NCBI RefSeq assembly: GCF_005543295.1
Contig: NZ_SRSG01000058.1
Location: 1-64,000, forward strand
Source: Halalkalirubrum salinum
GTDB taxonomy: Archaea; Halobacteriota; Halobacteria; Halobacteriales; Haloferacaceae
Direction: 5' to 3'
Length of the DNA stretch: 64,000 nt
This document shows, one piece after another, positions 8,460-17,369 of this stretch. Positions within the stretch are counted from its first letter, which is position 1, and each line of letters begins with the position of its first letter. The translations under genes were made by a program, and so were the position numbers. The notes below the pieces were generated by a model. That model saw only the letters and a list, made by a program, of their open reading frames with translations. It made no database searches and was not told the DNA's origin.

Positions 8460-9269
8460 GTGAACGAACTCGGTCAGGATTTCCAACGGGTCCTCGAGGA
8501 GATCGACGGATCGGTCGACTTCGAGCCAGAATACTACAACGAGGCATACCTCAGTCGTCGAATTAGCGCCCGGATGCGTCGTCAAAACGTGGACACGCAC
8601 GCAGACTACCTTGCAGTACTCACAAATAATTCCAAAGAACGGGACGCGCTCTTGGATTCACTGACAATCAACGTTACAAACTTCTTTCGGAACCGAAAGA
8701 TGTGGCGGGCACTGCAGCCAGTGCTACGGGAGCTGTCGACGTCGAAGCGCCGAGTCCGTATTTGGAGCGCGCCGTGTGCAGACGGTCGCGAGCCGTACTC
8801 ACTGGCAATGTTGGCGCTCGACGATCCACAGATTGATGCCAGCCGGATCGAAATTCTCGGTACAGACATCAGCGAAGAAGCACTTGCGAACGCCCGCAAC
8901 GGCGTCTATGAGACAACCCGGACCACAGATATCGAAGCGGAGCTTGATCTACTGGATGATCCCCTAACGTACGTCGAGAAGGCCGAAACCCGTTTTAGTG
9001 TCAAACCGGCAGTACAGTCGCTCGTCACGTTCGAAAAGCATGATCTCATCGCCGATCCACAAAAATCAGGGTTCGATCTCGCGTTGTGTCGGAATCTCTT
9101 GATATACATCGATTCGGAGTTCAAGCTCTCAGTATTCGAGGCAGTTGCCGACTCGCTCGTCAGCGACGGATATCTCGTTGTTGGGATGACAGAAACAGTC
9201 CCCTCGGCATGTCGGGATACGTTTGAACCGGTAAACAAGCGATGTCGGATCTACAAACGGGTGAAGTAG
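8460..9269 (+). CDS. cheR: Chemotaxis methyltransferase CheR
   Basis: 269 residues with an N-terminal helical CheR domain and a C-terminal SAM-dependent methyltransferase domain. The SAM motif is IWSAPCADGREPYSLAM, with later motifs ILGTDISEEAL and LALCRNLLIYI. It methylates transducer glutamates for adaptation. The start is GTG at 8460, preceded by a GGGAGG ribosome-binding sequence. The nearby ATG at 8425 runs straight into a TGA and is not used. The stop TAG abuts the ATG of the HEAT-repeat gene, which indicates coupled translation. Confidence 0.95.
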   Translation: MNELGQDFQRVLEEIDGSVDFEPEYYNEAYLSRRISARMRRQNVDTHADYLAVLTNNSKERDALLDSLTINVTNFFRNRKMWRALQPVLRELSTSKRRVRIWSAPCADGREPYSLAMLALDDPQIDASRIEILGTDISEEALANARNGVYETTRTTDIEAELDLLDDPLTYVEKAETRFSVKPAVQSLVTFEKHDLIADPQKSGFDLALCRNLLIYIDSEFKLSVFEAVADSLVSDGYLVVGMTETVPSACRDTFEPVNKRCRIYKRVK

Positions 9270-10493
9270 ATGTCGTTGTATCAACTCGCGCGATCAGGCG
9301 ATACCGATTCGCTAACCGAGCGGCTGCTCGGAAGCGACAGTCCGGCTGTCAGAAAACGTGCCGCAGAGCTGCTCGGCGAGTTAGTTGATGAAAGCGACAC
9401 CGAGATTGTCGGCTCGCTCGTCGCAGTCGCGATGAGCGACGACGACGAAGGGGTACGTGCGGCCGCGATCGATGCTCTCGATGAGATCGGGGCAGGCGCG
9501 GTCGAACAGCTCCTCGTGAAAGTCACCGGGACCAAGATCCAACAGGGTGCGACGTGGGCGACTGCAAAGCGGTTTGCCGCCGCACTGTCCTCGGATATTC
9601 CAGAGCTACGGATGGCCGCGGCAAACGCGCTCGGCAATCTCGGAGAGGCAAGCGCAATTCCGGCACTACTGTCCGCACTTGATGACGAGTACTCAGCGGT
9701 ACGGATCCGCGTGTGCAAAGCACTCGGCACACTCGAACACCCACGGGCTGTCGAGCCGCTTATCAGGCAGTTAGATGACAGCCGAGGACAGGTTCGGCTC
9801 GCGGCGGCGAACGCACTCGCGACAATCGGCAACGATCGAGCGCTCAGTGCGCTGTTGGACATGCTCTCAGACGAGAATCCGGAGATCCGTCGAATTTCCA
9901 CGGTCGCATTAGGCAATGCTCGGTCGGTCCGGGTCGTAGAGCCACTTGCAGACACGCTTTCGGACAACAATGCGCGAGTCCGCAGTGCGGCAGTATTTTC
10001 CATTATCGACCTGTTGTCGAACGCACCAGCCCAACAGAGCCACCAGATTCGCGAAGCCGTTGTCACAGAGCTTCAAGCGGCCACAACCGAGACAGTCTTT
10101 GATCCACTGTTGGACATCATCGAGACGAGCAATCAGCGACGACAGCGGCGCAACGCCGTCTGGTTCATCAGCCGGCTTGTCGACGGTGAGGTACCGGGGC
10201 ACATTCTTGACGCGCTCGTCGATCGACTCGACGACGACGATACGCCGACCGCACAGTTCGCCGCAACAGGTCTCGCCGACATTGGCGGAAGCCGGGTGGA
10301 AGCAAGACTATTATCATTTCTCAATACCGATGCCTCCGACGAAGCTCGCGCGAAGGCAGTGTTCGTTCTCGGACAGGTGGGCGGTGAAAAGTCGCTGGAA
10401 ACACTCCGGCGCCTCTCGGAAGACGAGAGCCAGCTCGTCCGTAAGCGGACATTTGCGTCGATCTCAAAACTCAGGGGGCGGACTGCACAATGA
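9270..10493 (+). CDS. HEAT-repeat protein of the taxis locus (OE2401F-type)
   Basis: 407 residues made almost wholly of HEAT-like helical repeats. The recurring pattern is RLAAANALATIGNDRAL, RISTVALGNARSVRVV and similar, with a period of about 31-37 residues, and there are about ten units. These resemble PBS-lyase HEAT repeats but serve as protein-binding scaffolds. The gene order cheR, HEAT protein, CheF, convergent CheF matches the Halobacterium salinarum set OE2401F-OE2402F-OE2404R. In that species the HEAT protein and the CheF proteins link the Che system to the archaellum motor. It starts directly after the cheR stop. The role here is by synteny. Confidence 0.85.
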   Translation: MSLYQLARSGDTDSLTERLLGSDSPAVRKRAAELLGELVDESDTEIVGSLVAVAMSDDDEGVRAAAIDALDEIGAGAVEQLLVKVTGTKIQQGATWATAKRFAAALSSDIPELRMAAANALGNLGEASAIPALLSALDDEYSAVRIRVCKALGTLEHPRAVEPLIRQLDDSRGQVRLAAANALATIGNDRALSALLDMLSDENPEIRRISTVALGNARSVRVVEPLADTLSDNNARVRSAAVFSIIDLLSNAPAQQSHQIREAVVTELQAATTETVFDPLLDIIETSNQRRQRRNAVWFISRLVDGEVPGHILDALVDRLDDDDTPTAQFAATGLADIGGSRVEARLLSFLNTDASDEARAKAVFVLGQVGGEKSLETLRRLSEDESQLVRKRTFASISKLRGRTAQ

Positions 10494-10530
10494 TCAGGCT
10501 CAGCGGCCGTACCGGAGGTGACAGCAGCGA

Positions 10531-11394
10531 ATGAGCGACAGCGAATACAAGATTACGGATACGAAAGGGAAGTTCGCACAGGCGGTCAAAAACGGGCGAG
10601 CCGTTAACGACGTCTCATGGACACAGGGGCGCATCATCCTATCAAACCGTCGAATAATCCTGGTCGGCAACAGCGGTAAGCGGACTCTCTCATTGAAAAA
10701 GATCCACGGGATGTCTGGACGGCACGATCCGAATCAGACGATCGCAAAGGTATCCAGCTACGTCAGTCTTAGACTCGGCGAAGATGTGCTCCTCATTTCG
10801 GCGGCCGATCACGAGGCCTTTGAACGTGACATTTACAGCGCGATGCTTGATCAGACGGTCGTGACCGCAAAACACCCCGCAGTCGCCGGCGGCGTCGTCC
10901 AGGATACCGAATGGGAAAAAGCCCGACTGAAGGTCGAAGACGACGCAATTGCAACCGCGCTTGAAAGTGGGAAGTTCGTCCGGTTCGATCTTGACGATAT
11001 CAGCAGTATCGATACTGAAGAGCGAACAGTCACAGACAGCAAACAGACCGTACTCGAAGTGACACACACCGAAGGGCAAACCAACGTTCAAACGCACATC
11101 ACCGGTGAGAGCCGGACCCTAATGTTTTTGAAATCGTTCCTCAGAGAGGGTGAGCGTCGGAGCCAAGCGAACGTTGATCTCTCAGAGAGTGACAAAGAGG
11201 TGTTGATGGCGTTGTACTCGGGCGTGTCGCCGTTCGAGATCCCCGCGTTCATCGGCATGGATGTCGATCGCGTCGAAGAGATATTTGAACGGTTGATCGA
11301 CCTCGACGTCCTCGAAGAGGTACGGATCCGTCGAGAAGTCGCGCTCAACTCTCGTGGGCGGAACATCGCAAGCCAAGCGATGAACGAACAATAA
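10531..11394 (+). CDS. cheF: Archaeal chemotaxis protein CheF (DUF439), first copy
   Basis: 287 residues of the CheF/DUF439 family. In Halobacterium, CheF connects phospho-CheY to the archaellum switch. The N-terminal part has a PH-like beta domain (RIILSNRRIILVGN, KTLSLKKIHGMSG) and the C-terminal 70 residues form a winged helix (SDKEVLMALYSGVSPFEIPAF and following). A GGAGGT ribosome-binding site precedes the ATG. It is last in the rightward unit cheB-cheA-cheR-HEAT-cheF and faces the second CheF gene tail to tail. The archaellum genes it should act on are outside the window. Confidence 0.9.
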   Translation: MSDSEYKITDTKGKFAQAVKNGRAVNDVSWTQGRIILSNRRIILVGNSGKRTLSLKKIHGMSGRHDPNQTIAKVSSYVSLRLGEDVLLISAADHEAFERDIYSAMLDQTVVTAKHPAVAGGVVQDTEWEKARLKVEDDAIATALESGKFVRFDLDDISSIDTEERTVTDSKQTVLEVTHTEGQTNVQTHITGESRTLMFLKSFLREGERRSQANVDLSESDKEVLMALYSGVSPFEIPAFIGMDVDRVEEIFERLIDLDVLEEVRIRREVALNSRGRNIASQAMNEQ

Positions 11395-11439
11395 TTGATC
11401 GCTCAATTGGCCACTGAGAAGTCGATCGATCCGCGTCGT

Positions 11440-11508
11440 TCGCGTTTTCGCGTTTTCGCGTTTTCCACCTCGTTCACGCTTTCCGCCTTGTTCACGCTTT
11501 CCACGTTG
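11440..11508. repeat. Short irregular repeats between the two cheF genes
   Basis: The segment begins with three units of the heptamer CGCGTTT/TCGCGTT type and continues with related blocks TCGTTCACGCTTTCCGCC and TTGTTCACGCTTTCCACG. It lies in the convergent gap between the two cheF genes. It codes for nothing recognisable and probably arose by slippage. Confidence 0.6.
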
Positions 11509-11545
11509 TTCAGCCGCAACAAACCCAACAATTCCACCGACGATG

Positions 11546-11606
11546 TCAAATTTTAACAGAACCACCGCCTCAGGTCTCAAATTTTAACAGAACCACCGCC
11601 TCAGGT
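11546..11606 (-). repeat. 31-bp tandem duplication spanning the stop of the second cheF gene
   Basis: Two near-identical 30-base copies occupy 11546-11575 and 11577-11606, at a period of 31. Each contains TCAAATTTTAACAG and ACCACCGCCTCAGGT. The right copy contains the TGA of the minus-strand cheF gene (11601-11603). The left copy is its downstream duplicate. It is one of several duplications in this window that carry a gene's stop codon. Confidence 0.9.
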
Positions 11607-12470
11607 ATTGACCGATTCGACCCGTTCTGTAACCACGACCTGTCCTTTTGGTGTCAAGACGAGTCCAGATCCCTGATCGGCGATGAGACCTTTTTCTCGG
11701 AGCGCATCAAGCACAACTTGCATACTCGCGACATCGCCGGTTACGAGATCGTTGAGTGCAACGTTTCCGCCTGCGCTGTAGATCGAAACGAGGATTTCGG
11801 TCTCCTCTGGAGCCACAGAGAGCTCGGCAGCGTCTTTCATGACCGATTCATATTCGAGCCGGAGGTACCGCGCAAGCAGGTTGAGTTTACGGGCGTTCGG
11901 GAGGGTCACGAGGGTCGTTTTGGCGGTTCTACCGTCCATGTGCGTCACTGCAATGGTCGGACGATCGGTTCCGGCGAGTTCGCGGGTTTCCCGAGCAAAA
12001 TCCGTAACGTTCGAAAGGTCGATTGAGAAGCCGCCCGCCCGTCCTCGGAACCGTAACACACCTGAGGCAAGTGCGAGCCTCGCGTTATGAACGTCGGCAT
12101 TGGTGACGCGTCCGCCAACCTTTGCAGGGTGTTTGATTTTGACCGTCTGTCCTTCGAGGAGCGTTTTGAACAACACCGTTTTGAACCGTTCGACGTTCGT
12201 TCCGCCGGATTCGATTACCGCGATCTCCCGATCGTCATCGATCGAATACGCCAACGAGATCGTGTCGCTGAAGAACTCCCGCATGCTCGGGGGGACCGTT
12301 CCGACGTTGATATCGGAGATCGCTGACAGCGGAATCGTCGTCTTACCGCCATCGTGAGCGAGGACTAACCGTTGTTTGCTGAGCAGAATTCGGCCGGTAA
12401 CCGGCTCTGGGCCCGCAATCGAAGCGGTGTGAAACTGTCCGACAAAATCTGCGACGATACCCTCGCTCAT
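11601..12470 (-). CDS. cheF2: Archaeal chemotaxis protein CheF (DUF439), second copy
   Basis: 289 residues, paralogous to the protein at 10531-11394. It has the same N-terminal beta domain (TGRILLSKQRLVLAHDGGKT, IPLSAISDINVG) and a C-terminal winged helix (PEETEILVSIYSAGG...VLDALREKGLIADQGSGLVL). A convergent second CheF next to the first is also the arrangement in Halobacterium (OE2402F and OE2404R). The family role is linking the Che system to the archaellum. The 3' end including the stop lies in a 31-bp tandem duplication. It is probably transcribed alone from a promoter between 12471 and 12540. Confidence 0.88.
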   Translation of the reverse strand: MSEGIVADFVGQFHTASIAGPEPVTGRILLSKQRLVLAHDGGKTTIPLSAISDINVGTVPPSMREFFSDTISLAYSIDDDREIAVIESGGTNVERFKTVLFKTLLEGQTVKIKHPAKVGGRVTNADVHNARLALASGVLRFRGRAGGFSIDLSNVTDFARETRELAGTDRPTIAVTHMDGRTAKTTLVTLPNARKLNLLARYLRLEYESVMKDAAELSVAPEETEILVSIYSAGGNVALNDLVTGDVASMQVVLDALREKGLIADQGSGLVLTPKGQVVVTERVESVNT

Positions 12471-12642
12471 ACCACGTCATAGAGGTGGGATCCAATCCTA
12501 ATGACTGTTTCGCGAGCTGGTCACACACAGGAGTGTGCCCGTAGCTGTAGGCCTAAGTGAGGGGACAAAAAACCGTGTGACGGTGAGCAAACGGCAGACT
12601 GAACAGCAAAGTCTAATGTGGTGGGTGCACAACTCGGATGTG

Positions 12643-13032
12643 ATGCCAACCGTAGAATACCTTAATTACGAAGTGCTCGACGACCACGACTGGTCGATCG
12701 ACGACGATGACTTGTTCGAAAACGCCGCAGACGCCGGTCTCGATGGAGAAGATTACGGCACCCTCGACGTAAACGAAGGCGAGTACATCCTCGAATCCGC
12801 CGAGGCACAGGGGTACGACTGGCCGTTCTCGTGCCGTGCCGGCGCGTGTGCAAACTGCGCGGCGATCGTCAAAGAGGGTGACATCGACATGGACATGCAG
12901 CAGATCCTCTCTGATGAAGAAGTCAACGAAAAGAACGTCCGGCTGACCTGTATAGGGTCGCCCGCCGCCGACGAGGTCAAGATCGTCTACAACGCGAAAC
13001 ACCTCGACTACCTGCAGAACCGCGTCATCTAA
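12643..13032 (+). CDS. fer: Halophilic-type 2Fe-2S ferredoxin
   Basis: 129 residues starting [17 protein letters not shown], the hallmark N-terminus of haloarchaeal ferredoxins, with their hyperacidic insertion (residues 10-45). Cluster ligands are in [11 protein letters not shown] (three Cys) and the distant Cys of LTCIGSP. It carries electrons for 2-oxoacid:ferredoxin oxidoreductases and other redox enzymes in the cytoplasm. The open frame extends upstream to 12535 but that part reads as non-coding, and the ATG at 12643 matches the mature family start. It is probably monocistronic. Confidence 0.96.
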   Translation: MPTVEYLNYEVLDDHDWSIDDDDLFENAADAGLDGEDYGTLDVNEGEYILESAEAQGYDWPFSCRAGACANCAAIVKEGDIDMDMQQILSDEEVNEKNVRLTCIGSPAADEVKIVYNAKHLDYLQNRVI

Positions 13033-13223
13033 CGAACGCGATAGAAAGCGTTTGCCGTGGTGGCTGTTCTCGGCCTCGTGCCGAGAGCCAACCTACTATT
13101 ATTCGTATCGTTCAGGATCGGTACTGTGCCAGCGGAAGTGACACGCTGGCGGAGACCGGTGGACTCGATCGGTCACGGATCAATAACGGCATGATTATGC
13201 CGATCCAGAGACTAAAAGAGACA

Positions 13224-13424
13224 ATGGTTCCCTCCAGTACTCACACTGAGCGACAGCTGCCGCACAAGGCAACGCTCTACTGTCAAGATTGTACCCACGA
13301 AAGCCCCGTCACAGGGGATTGGATCATCCACGACCACACAACGTCTCTCGACTACGTTTGCCCCGAGTGTGGAAATACGATCCAGTCCCGGGCAGCTGAA
13401 CGGGAGCTGCTGACGATCGCGTAG
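13224..13424 (+). CDS. Small zinc-ribbon protein
   Basis: 66 residues with two CxxC knuckles, YCQDC and VCPECG, about 40 residues apart. This is the typical layout of a one-domain zinc ribbon. The sequence between them (SPVTGDWIIHDHTT) fits two beta hairpins. Such small haloarchaeal zinc-finger proteins often act in transcription or as adaptors, but the role of this one is unknown. In-frame ATG codons at 13191 and 13197 exist, and I prefer 13224 because the family-like part starts there. No operon partner is evident. Confidence 0.7.
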   Translation: MVPSSTHTERQLPHKATLYCQDCTHESPVTGDWIIHDHTTSLDYVCPECGNTIQSRAAERELLTIA

Positions 13425-13650
13425 ACCACAGTCCAAGAACAGTGACGATCGATGGCCGAATGGCAGTCGTATTGAGCCGTTGTAGTCCGAGAGCCTACAG
13501 ATAACGAAGGCGCTCGCAGAGAGTAAACTGTCGCGGGTCAACTCCATCGAGGATCGAAGAGCCGCGGAACACAAAACCCGAAGCAATCCGGACGAGGCCG
13601 AGACACGTGCGCTTTGTCGCAGACACCACGGTTTGACTCGGGTGTAGGCT

Positions 13651-14673
13651 TTAGTTTTGATCGTTTTCCGTTTGGCTGAGGACAAATGGCCCGATCGAGA
13701 GCGTGTGCTTGGCTATTGTGGCGATCCGCAGCATGTACACGAGAAACACCACAAACGGGGCAAGACCCACCGTGTACACGGCGCTCGTAAGCAAAACAAG
13801 ATTATCGACGCCGAACATCGTGCCGGGGACGGCATTCGGTCCGAGATTCATGAGCGCGATCCCCACGAGAACGAGCGCCGGAATCGAGATGTACGACAAC
13901 GCTCGTGAGAGATTGATGAGTTCCCACTGGAAGTACAGCGTCTTGAAGTGTTCACGACCAGTTCCAAACAGTTTCAGGACGTCGATCAGATTGTCGAACA
14001 CGTCTTCAGCGTCGTCGCTGAGCGCCGGCGCATGCTGGGTTTTGATCTCGCGGGCACGGAAAATCTTCGACGAGTAATTGAACTTAAAGAGAGCCCAAAG
14101 CAGCGCAAACGTCCCGAACTGCGCGTCATCAAGCATGCGATCGACTGAGACGGCGTTCTCGACGAGGGTTGCAGCGTACTCGTCGACCTGCGTTGTGAGT
14201 TCCTCGTTGCGGCCCACCGCGACCGCGTTCGGAAGTTGCTCCGCTTGCGTCTGTGCGTAGTTGAGAAGCTGTTGCATGAATGCAGCTGGGTCGGACGAAC
14301 TCACGTCCACGTCGATCGTCTCCTCGACCTCGTGGCGAAACTCCATCACGCCCTCCATTCGCTCACGTTGGTCACCGGCGGAGCCAAGCTCCTGGGAGAG
14401 CACCAGCTGATTCAGCGTGACAACTAGTGTGACGCCAGTAATGATCGCTCCGAGGAACGCAGCGAAGATCCACCAGACGACGTTGTGGTTCGCAACGAGC
14501 ATCCGAAACTGATCGGGCCCCAGCGTTGCGCCGACAAGGAGTGCCACGAAGACGCCCCAGAGGATGACAGCCGAGAGTACCCAGCGGTTCAACCGCATGA
14601 GCACCCACAGACGACCGTCAGCTAACGGATTCTCTCCGAGGAATCGATCGGCTGGTGAACTCGGCGTAGTCAT
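13651..14673 (-). CDS. Conserved haloarchaeal integral membrane protein
   Basis: 340 residues with four predicted membrane segments: about 32-52 (VLSAVILWGVFVALLVG), 66-88 (VVWWIFAAFLGAIITGVTLVV), 255-278 and 285-312. The pairs are separated by a soluble middle domain of about 165 residues that is acidic and helical. No transporter or enzyme motif is visible. It is separated by about 75 bases from the LysE-type gene on the same strand. The function is unknown. The topology suggests a sensor or scaffold with a large cytoplasmic loop, which is inference. Confidence 0.7.
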   Translation of the reverse strand: MTTPSSPADRFLGENPLADGRLWVLMRLNRWVLSAVILWGVFVALLVGATLGPDQFRMLVANHNVVWWIFAAFLGAIITGVTLVVTLNQLVLSQELGSAGDQRERMEGVMEFRHEVEETIDVDVSSSDPAAFMQQLLNYAQTQAEQLPNAVAVGRNEELTTQVDEYAATLVENAVSVDRMLDDAQFGTFALLWALFKFNYSSKIFRAREIKTQHAPALSDDAEDVFDNLIDVLKLFGTGREHFKTLYFQWELINLSRALSYISIPALVLVGIALMNLGPNAVPGTMFGVDNLVLLTSAVYTVGLAPFVVFLVYMLRIATIAKHTLSIGPFVLSQTENDQN

Positions 14674-14749
14674 GCTAAAACATTGGGAGCCAGCACCAAA
14701 ACGCTCGGGACTACGGTGGCAGACGATTGCGCTGGGCTACGATCGCGGT

Positions 14750-15379
14750 TCAAAACAGCGTCATTCCGAGCAATTGCCACACCATCCAGCCGGCAAACAG
14801 CCACATAATGATCGCCGAAGCCGGATTGACGTAGCCAACCAGTCGACTGCCTGTTTTTGCGGTCCCGAACAACCGGCCAGCAATCGCAAGCGTCGAAAAC
14901 GCCAGCCAAGAGACGAGCACACAGCCGATCGCAAAGCTCCAGCGATCGGGACCGTCGTACGCGAGCGCGTTCGTACCGATGACGCCGATGGTGTCCAACA
15001 GCGCGTGTGGATTCAGGAGTGACACCGACGCGGTGAATCCGATCTGTTGGCGCGTGCCAAGAAATGATTCGGTGTCGGGATCGACGGCAAGCGCCGGCTG
15101 TCGCAGCAGTGCCCATCCATAGTATGCGAGAAAGATCGCACCAGCAGCGAACATCGCAGTACGGAGCCACGCAAACCGAAGCACCGCAACAGAAAGCCCG
15201 ACAACGGCCACCCCGATCAAGAACGTGTCCGCGATCGCCGCGGTTAGGACAGTTGGAATCGTCCGAACGAGTCGCGGTTGGGCAATCCCCTGCTGGAAGA
15301 TGAAGACGTTCTGCGGGCCGATCGCGACGATCAACGCTGCTGCGAGGACGAATCCGTGGGTGAAGGCTGAGACAGACAT
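14750..15379 (-). CDS. LysE/ArgO-family amino acid exporter
   Basis: 209 residues, six predicted membrane helices. The N-terminus FTHGFVLAAALIVAIGPQNVFIFQQG contains the family signature AxGPQNxF. A second family feature is SLLNPHALLDTIGVIG in the middle. LysE and ArgO export basic amino acids and analogues driven by ion gradients, and the substrate here cannot be told from sequence. It reads leftward, downstream of the OLD-like ATPase gene but separated by about 140 bases, so it may be independently transcribed. Confidence 0.88.
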   Translation of the reverse strand: MSVSAFTHGFVLAAALIVAIGPQNVFIFQQGIAQPRLVRTIPTVLTAAIADTFLIGVAVVGLSVAVLRFAWLRTAMFAAGAIFLAYYGWALLRQPALAVDPDTESFLGTRQQIGFTASVSLLNPHALLDTIGVIGTNALAYDGPDRWSFAIGCVLVSWLAFSTLAIAGRLFGTAKTGSRLVGYVNPASAIIMWLFAGWMVWQLLGMTLF

Positions 15380-15520
15380 GGGAGTGAGACACCGCCCGTC
15401 AGCGGATCAGTAGTTCCGAGCGACGATACTCGCAGTTCAACAGGTCACAAAATCACGGTTCGGATACGTTTGTCGATACGGTGACGAGCGATCACCGATC
15501 GCAGAGCGAACCACCCACGG

Positions 15521-17359
15521 CTAGCCGAGGTTGAGCAGTTCGCGGATCGTCTTCCGTCGTTTCGAAACTCCCTCGAAGGACTCCAATCGGCTGTTGAACG
15601 CGCGGAACACACCCGAGAACGTTCGGCTGGAGTCGCCATCGAGCTCCGGCAGATCGCTTCGCTGTCGCTGGAAGTACCGGGCAACGCGATCGCGATCAAA
15701 GCCGTCAGCGACCCCGTGTTCCTCGAAAACGGCGGTGAGCCGATCGACGATCGGAGCAGAGTGGGTCGGCAAATCCGCCTCAGCGAGTTTGCCATCGAGA
15801 GTCCCCGTCGCCTCGAGTTCGGACCGGTAGGCTTCGTTGACTACGGTGAGGAAATACGGCGTCGAAAACAGGTCCTCGACGGTTGCTGGGCCGTTGACGT
15901 CAACGAACTCGCCGACCGTCTGGACGTTCGAGCCGTCGATTGGACTCTCTTCGGCACTGAGTTCGTCCTCGATCTGTGATCGATCCGACAACAGGGCAGC
16001 AACGTCGAGGTCGACGGAGTCCATGAGCGAGACGAACCACGGGACGTTCGCCTCCCCGCCCACGGGGACGATCGTCCACCGTGGGTCAAGCCCGTCCCGG
16101 CCCGTTTCGACAAACGACTGTGAGATTGCGTGAAGATACGTGTGGTCAGCGTCTTCGGGAACTAAAAGCGTCTGTGGGCGCGCCAAGAGGGCGTCGATCA
16201 TGCCAAGCTCGACAACGTTTTTCAGGAGGAATCGGGTATCCGGGTCCGCGTTGGCGATGTCGGTGACGACGTTCGGCCCCGATGGCGGATCAGCACGGAT
16301 GGGCTTGACTCGGTGGAGTCGATCGGGGTCGATCATGTGCGGCGAGTGAGTCGTGTACACGACCGCGCGGTTTGTCGCAACCTCGCGTTCGAGGAACGTG
16401 AGGAAGTCACTCTTGGCCTTCGCGTGGAGGTTCAATCCCGGTTCGTCTAACAGGAGCACTGGGCCGTCCTCGCGGGTCGCGAGGTCGTACAGCGTACAGA
16501 ACGTCGAGACGAACCACCGAAAGCCGTGGGATCGGCTGTCGAATTCGACGGTGATGTCGGTGTCGACGTCTTCGACGCGAATTTCGAGTTCATTGCCGTC
16601 CTCGCCGGCCAGCCGGAGCCGGAGCCGAACGCCCTCGTTCTGACTCCAGTACCGCATCGCTTGCTGGCTCATCGTTCGGGAGGCGCTTTCGAGTTCGGCG
16701 ACTCGTTCGCGGCGATCGTCCGCATCTGTGAGATCAGCGGGGTCGAGTCCAGCGATCGATAACAGCGACAAGAATGCAGCGTCGCTTTGGGTCTCATCGC
16801 CAGTGTCTTGGCGCTCACGAAGCCCCGCAAGGTTGATTCGGCCCGAAAGCAGTGTGTACTCGTCGACGTACAGAAACGTCGGAATGGCGTCCGCAAGAAC
16901 GGAGGTCCCGATCAAATTGGCAAAGCCCATCTCCTCCGCGTCGGTCGCGTCCACCTCATCCGGCGGCTCGAAGGCTGTTTCGTCCAGGTCGAGCTCCCAG
17001 CGGAGCTCGTTGGCATAGTTTTTCGAGACGACCCCAACCGGATCAGCAACGACGCCGTCACCGAATGCTGACTCGATTTGCTCCACTTCGTCGTCATCTA
17101 ATCGGAACCGTACACTCACGACCGGATCAGGCTCCTCGTCGTGGCGTTCGCGGTACTGAGTCCACCGATCGCGGGGATACTCAGTGTACACGTCGTAGCT
17201 GCCGTCACTGTATGCCGGATTGAGCTGCTCGATCGCCCGCAAGAACGCTGTCTTTCCGGACTCGTTTCGACCGACAAGACAGGTGAGATCGTCGAGATCG
17301 ACCCAGCCGGAGTCGTCAATTGTTTTGTAGTTTCGAACGCGGAGCTGTAACAGTTGCAT
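15521..17359 (-). CDS. OLD-family ATPase with degenerate TOPRIM-like domain
   Basis: 612 residues. The N-terminal ABC-type ATPase has Walker A GRNESGKT (residues 30-37), a long insertion, Walker B with signature LLLDEPGLNLHAKAK and an H-loop region VYTTHSPHMID. The C-terminal part resembles the TOPRIM nuclease of OLD proteins: TLLVPEDADHTYL, the VGGEANVPWFVSLMD strand and AALLSDRSQ. The last is where active nucleases normally have a DxD motif, so the site is altered and catalysis is uncertain. OLD-type proteins act in phage defence (GajA, retron Eco8) and DNA repair. It follows a 137-residue gene by 10 bases, and the two form one unit. Confidence 0.8.
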   Translation of the reverse strand: MQLLQLRVRNYKTIDDSGWVDLDDLTCLVGRNESGKTAFLRAIEQLNPAYSDGSYDVYTEYPRDRWTQYRERHDEEPDPVVSVRFRLDDDEVEQIESAFGDGVVADPVGVVSKNYANELRWELDLDETAFEPPDEVDATDAEEMGFANLIGTSVLADAIPTFLYVDEYTLLSGRINLAGLRERQDTGDETQSDAAFLSLLSIAGLDPADLTDADDRRERVAELESASRTMSQQAMRYWSQNEGVRLRLRLAGEDGNELEIRVEDVDTDITVEFDSRSHGFRWFVSTFCTLYDLATREDGPVLLLDEPGLNLHAKAKSDFLTFLEREVATNRAVVYTTHSPHMIDPDRLHRVKPIRADPPSGPNVVTDIANADPDTRFLLKNVVELGMIDALLARPQTLLVPEDADHTYLHAISQSFVETGRDGLDPRWTIVPVGGEANVPWFVSLMDSVDLDVAALLSDRSQIEDELSAEESPIDGSNVQTVGEFVDVNGPATVEDLFSTPYFLTVVNEAYRSELEATGTLDGKLAEADLPTHSAPIVDRLTAVFEEHGVADGFDRDRVARYFQRQRSDLPELDGDSSRTFSGVFRAFNSRLESFEGVSKRRKTIRELLNLG

Positions 17360-17369
17360 CCCTGTGGTA

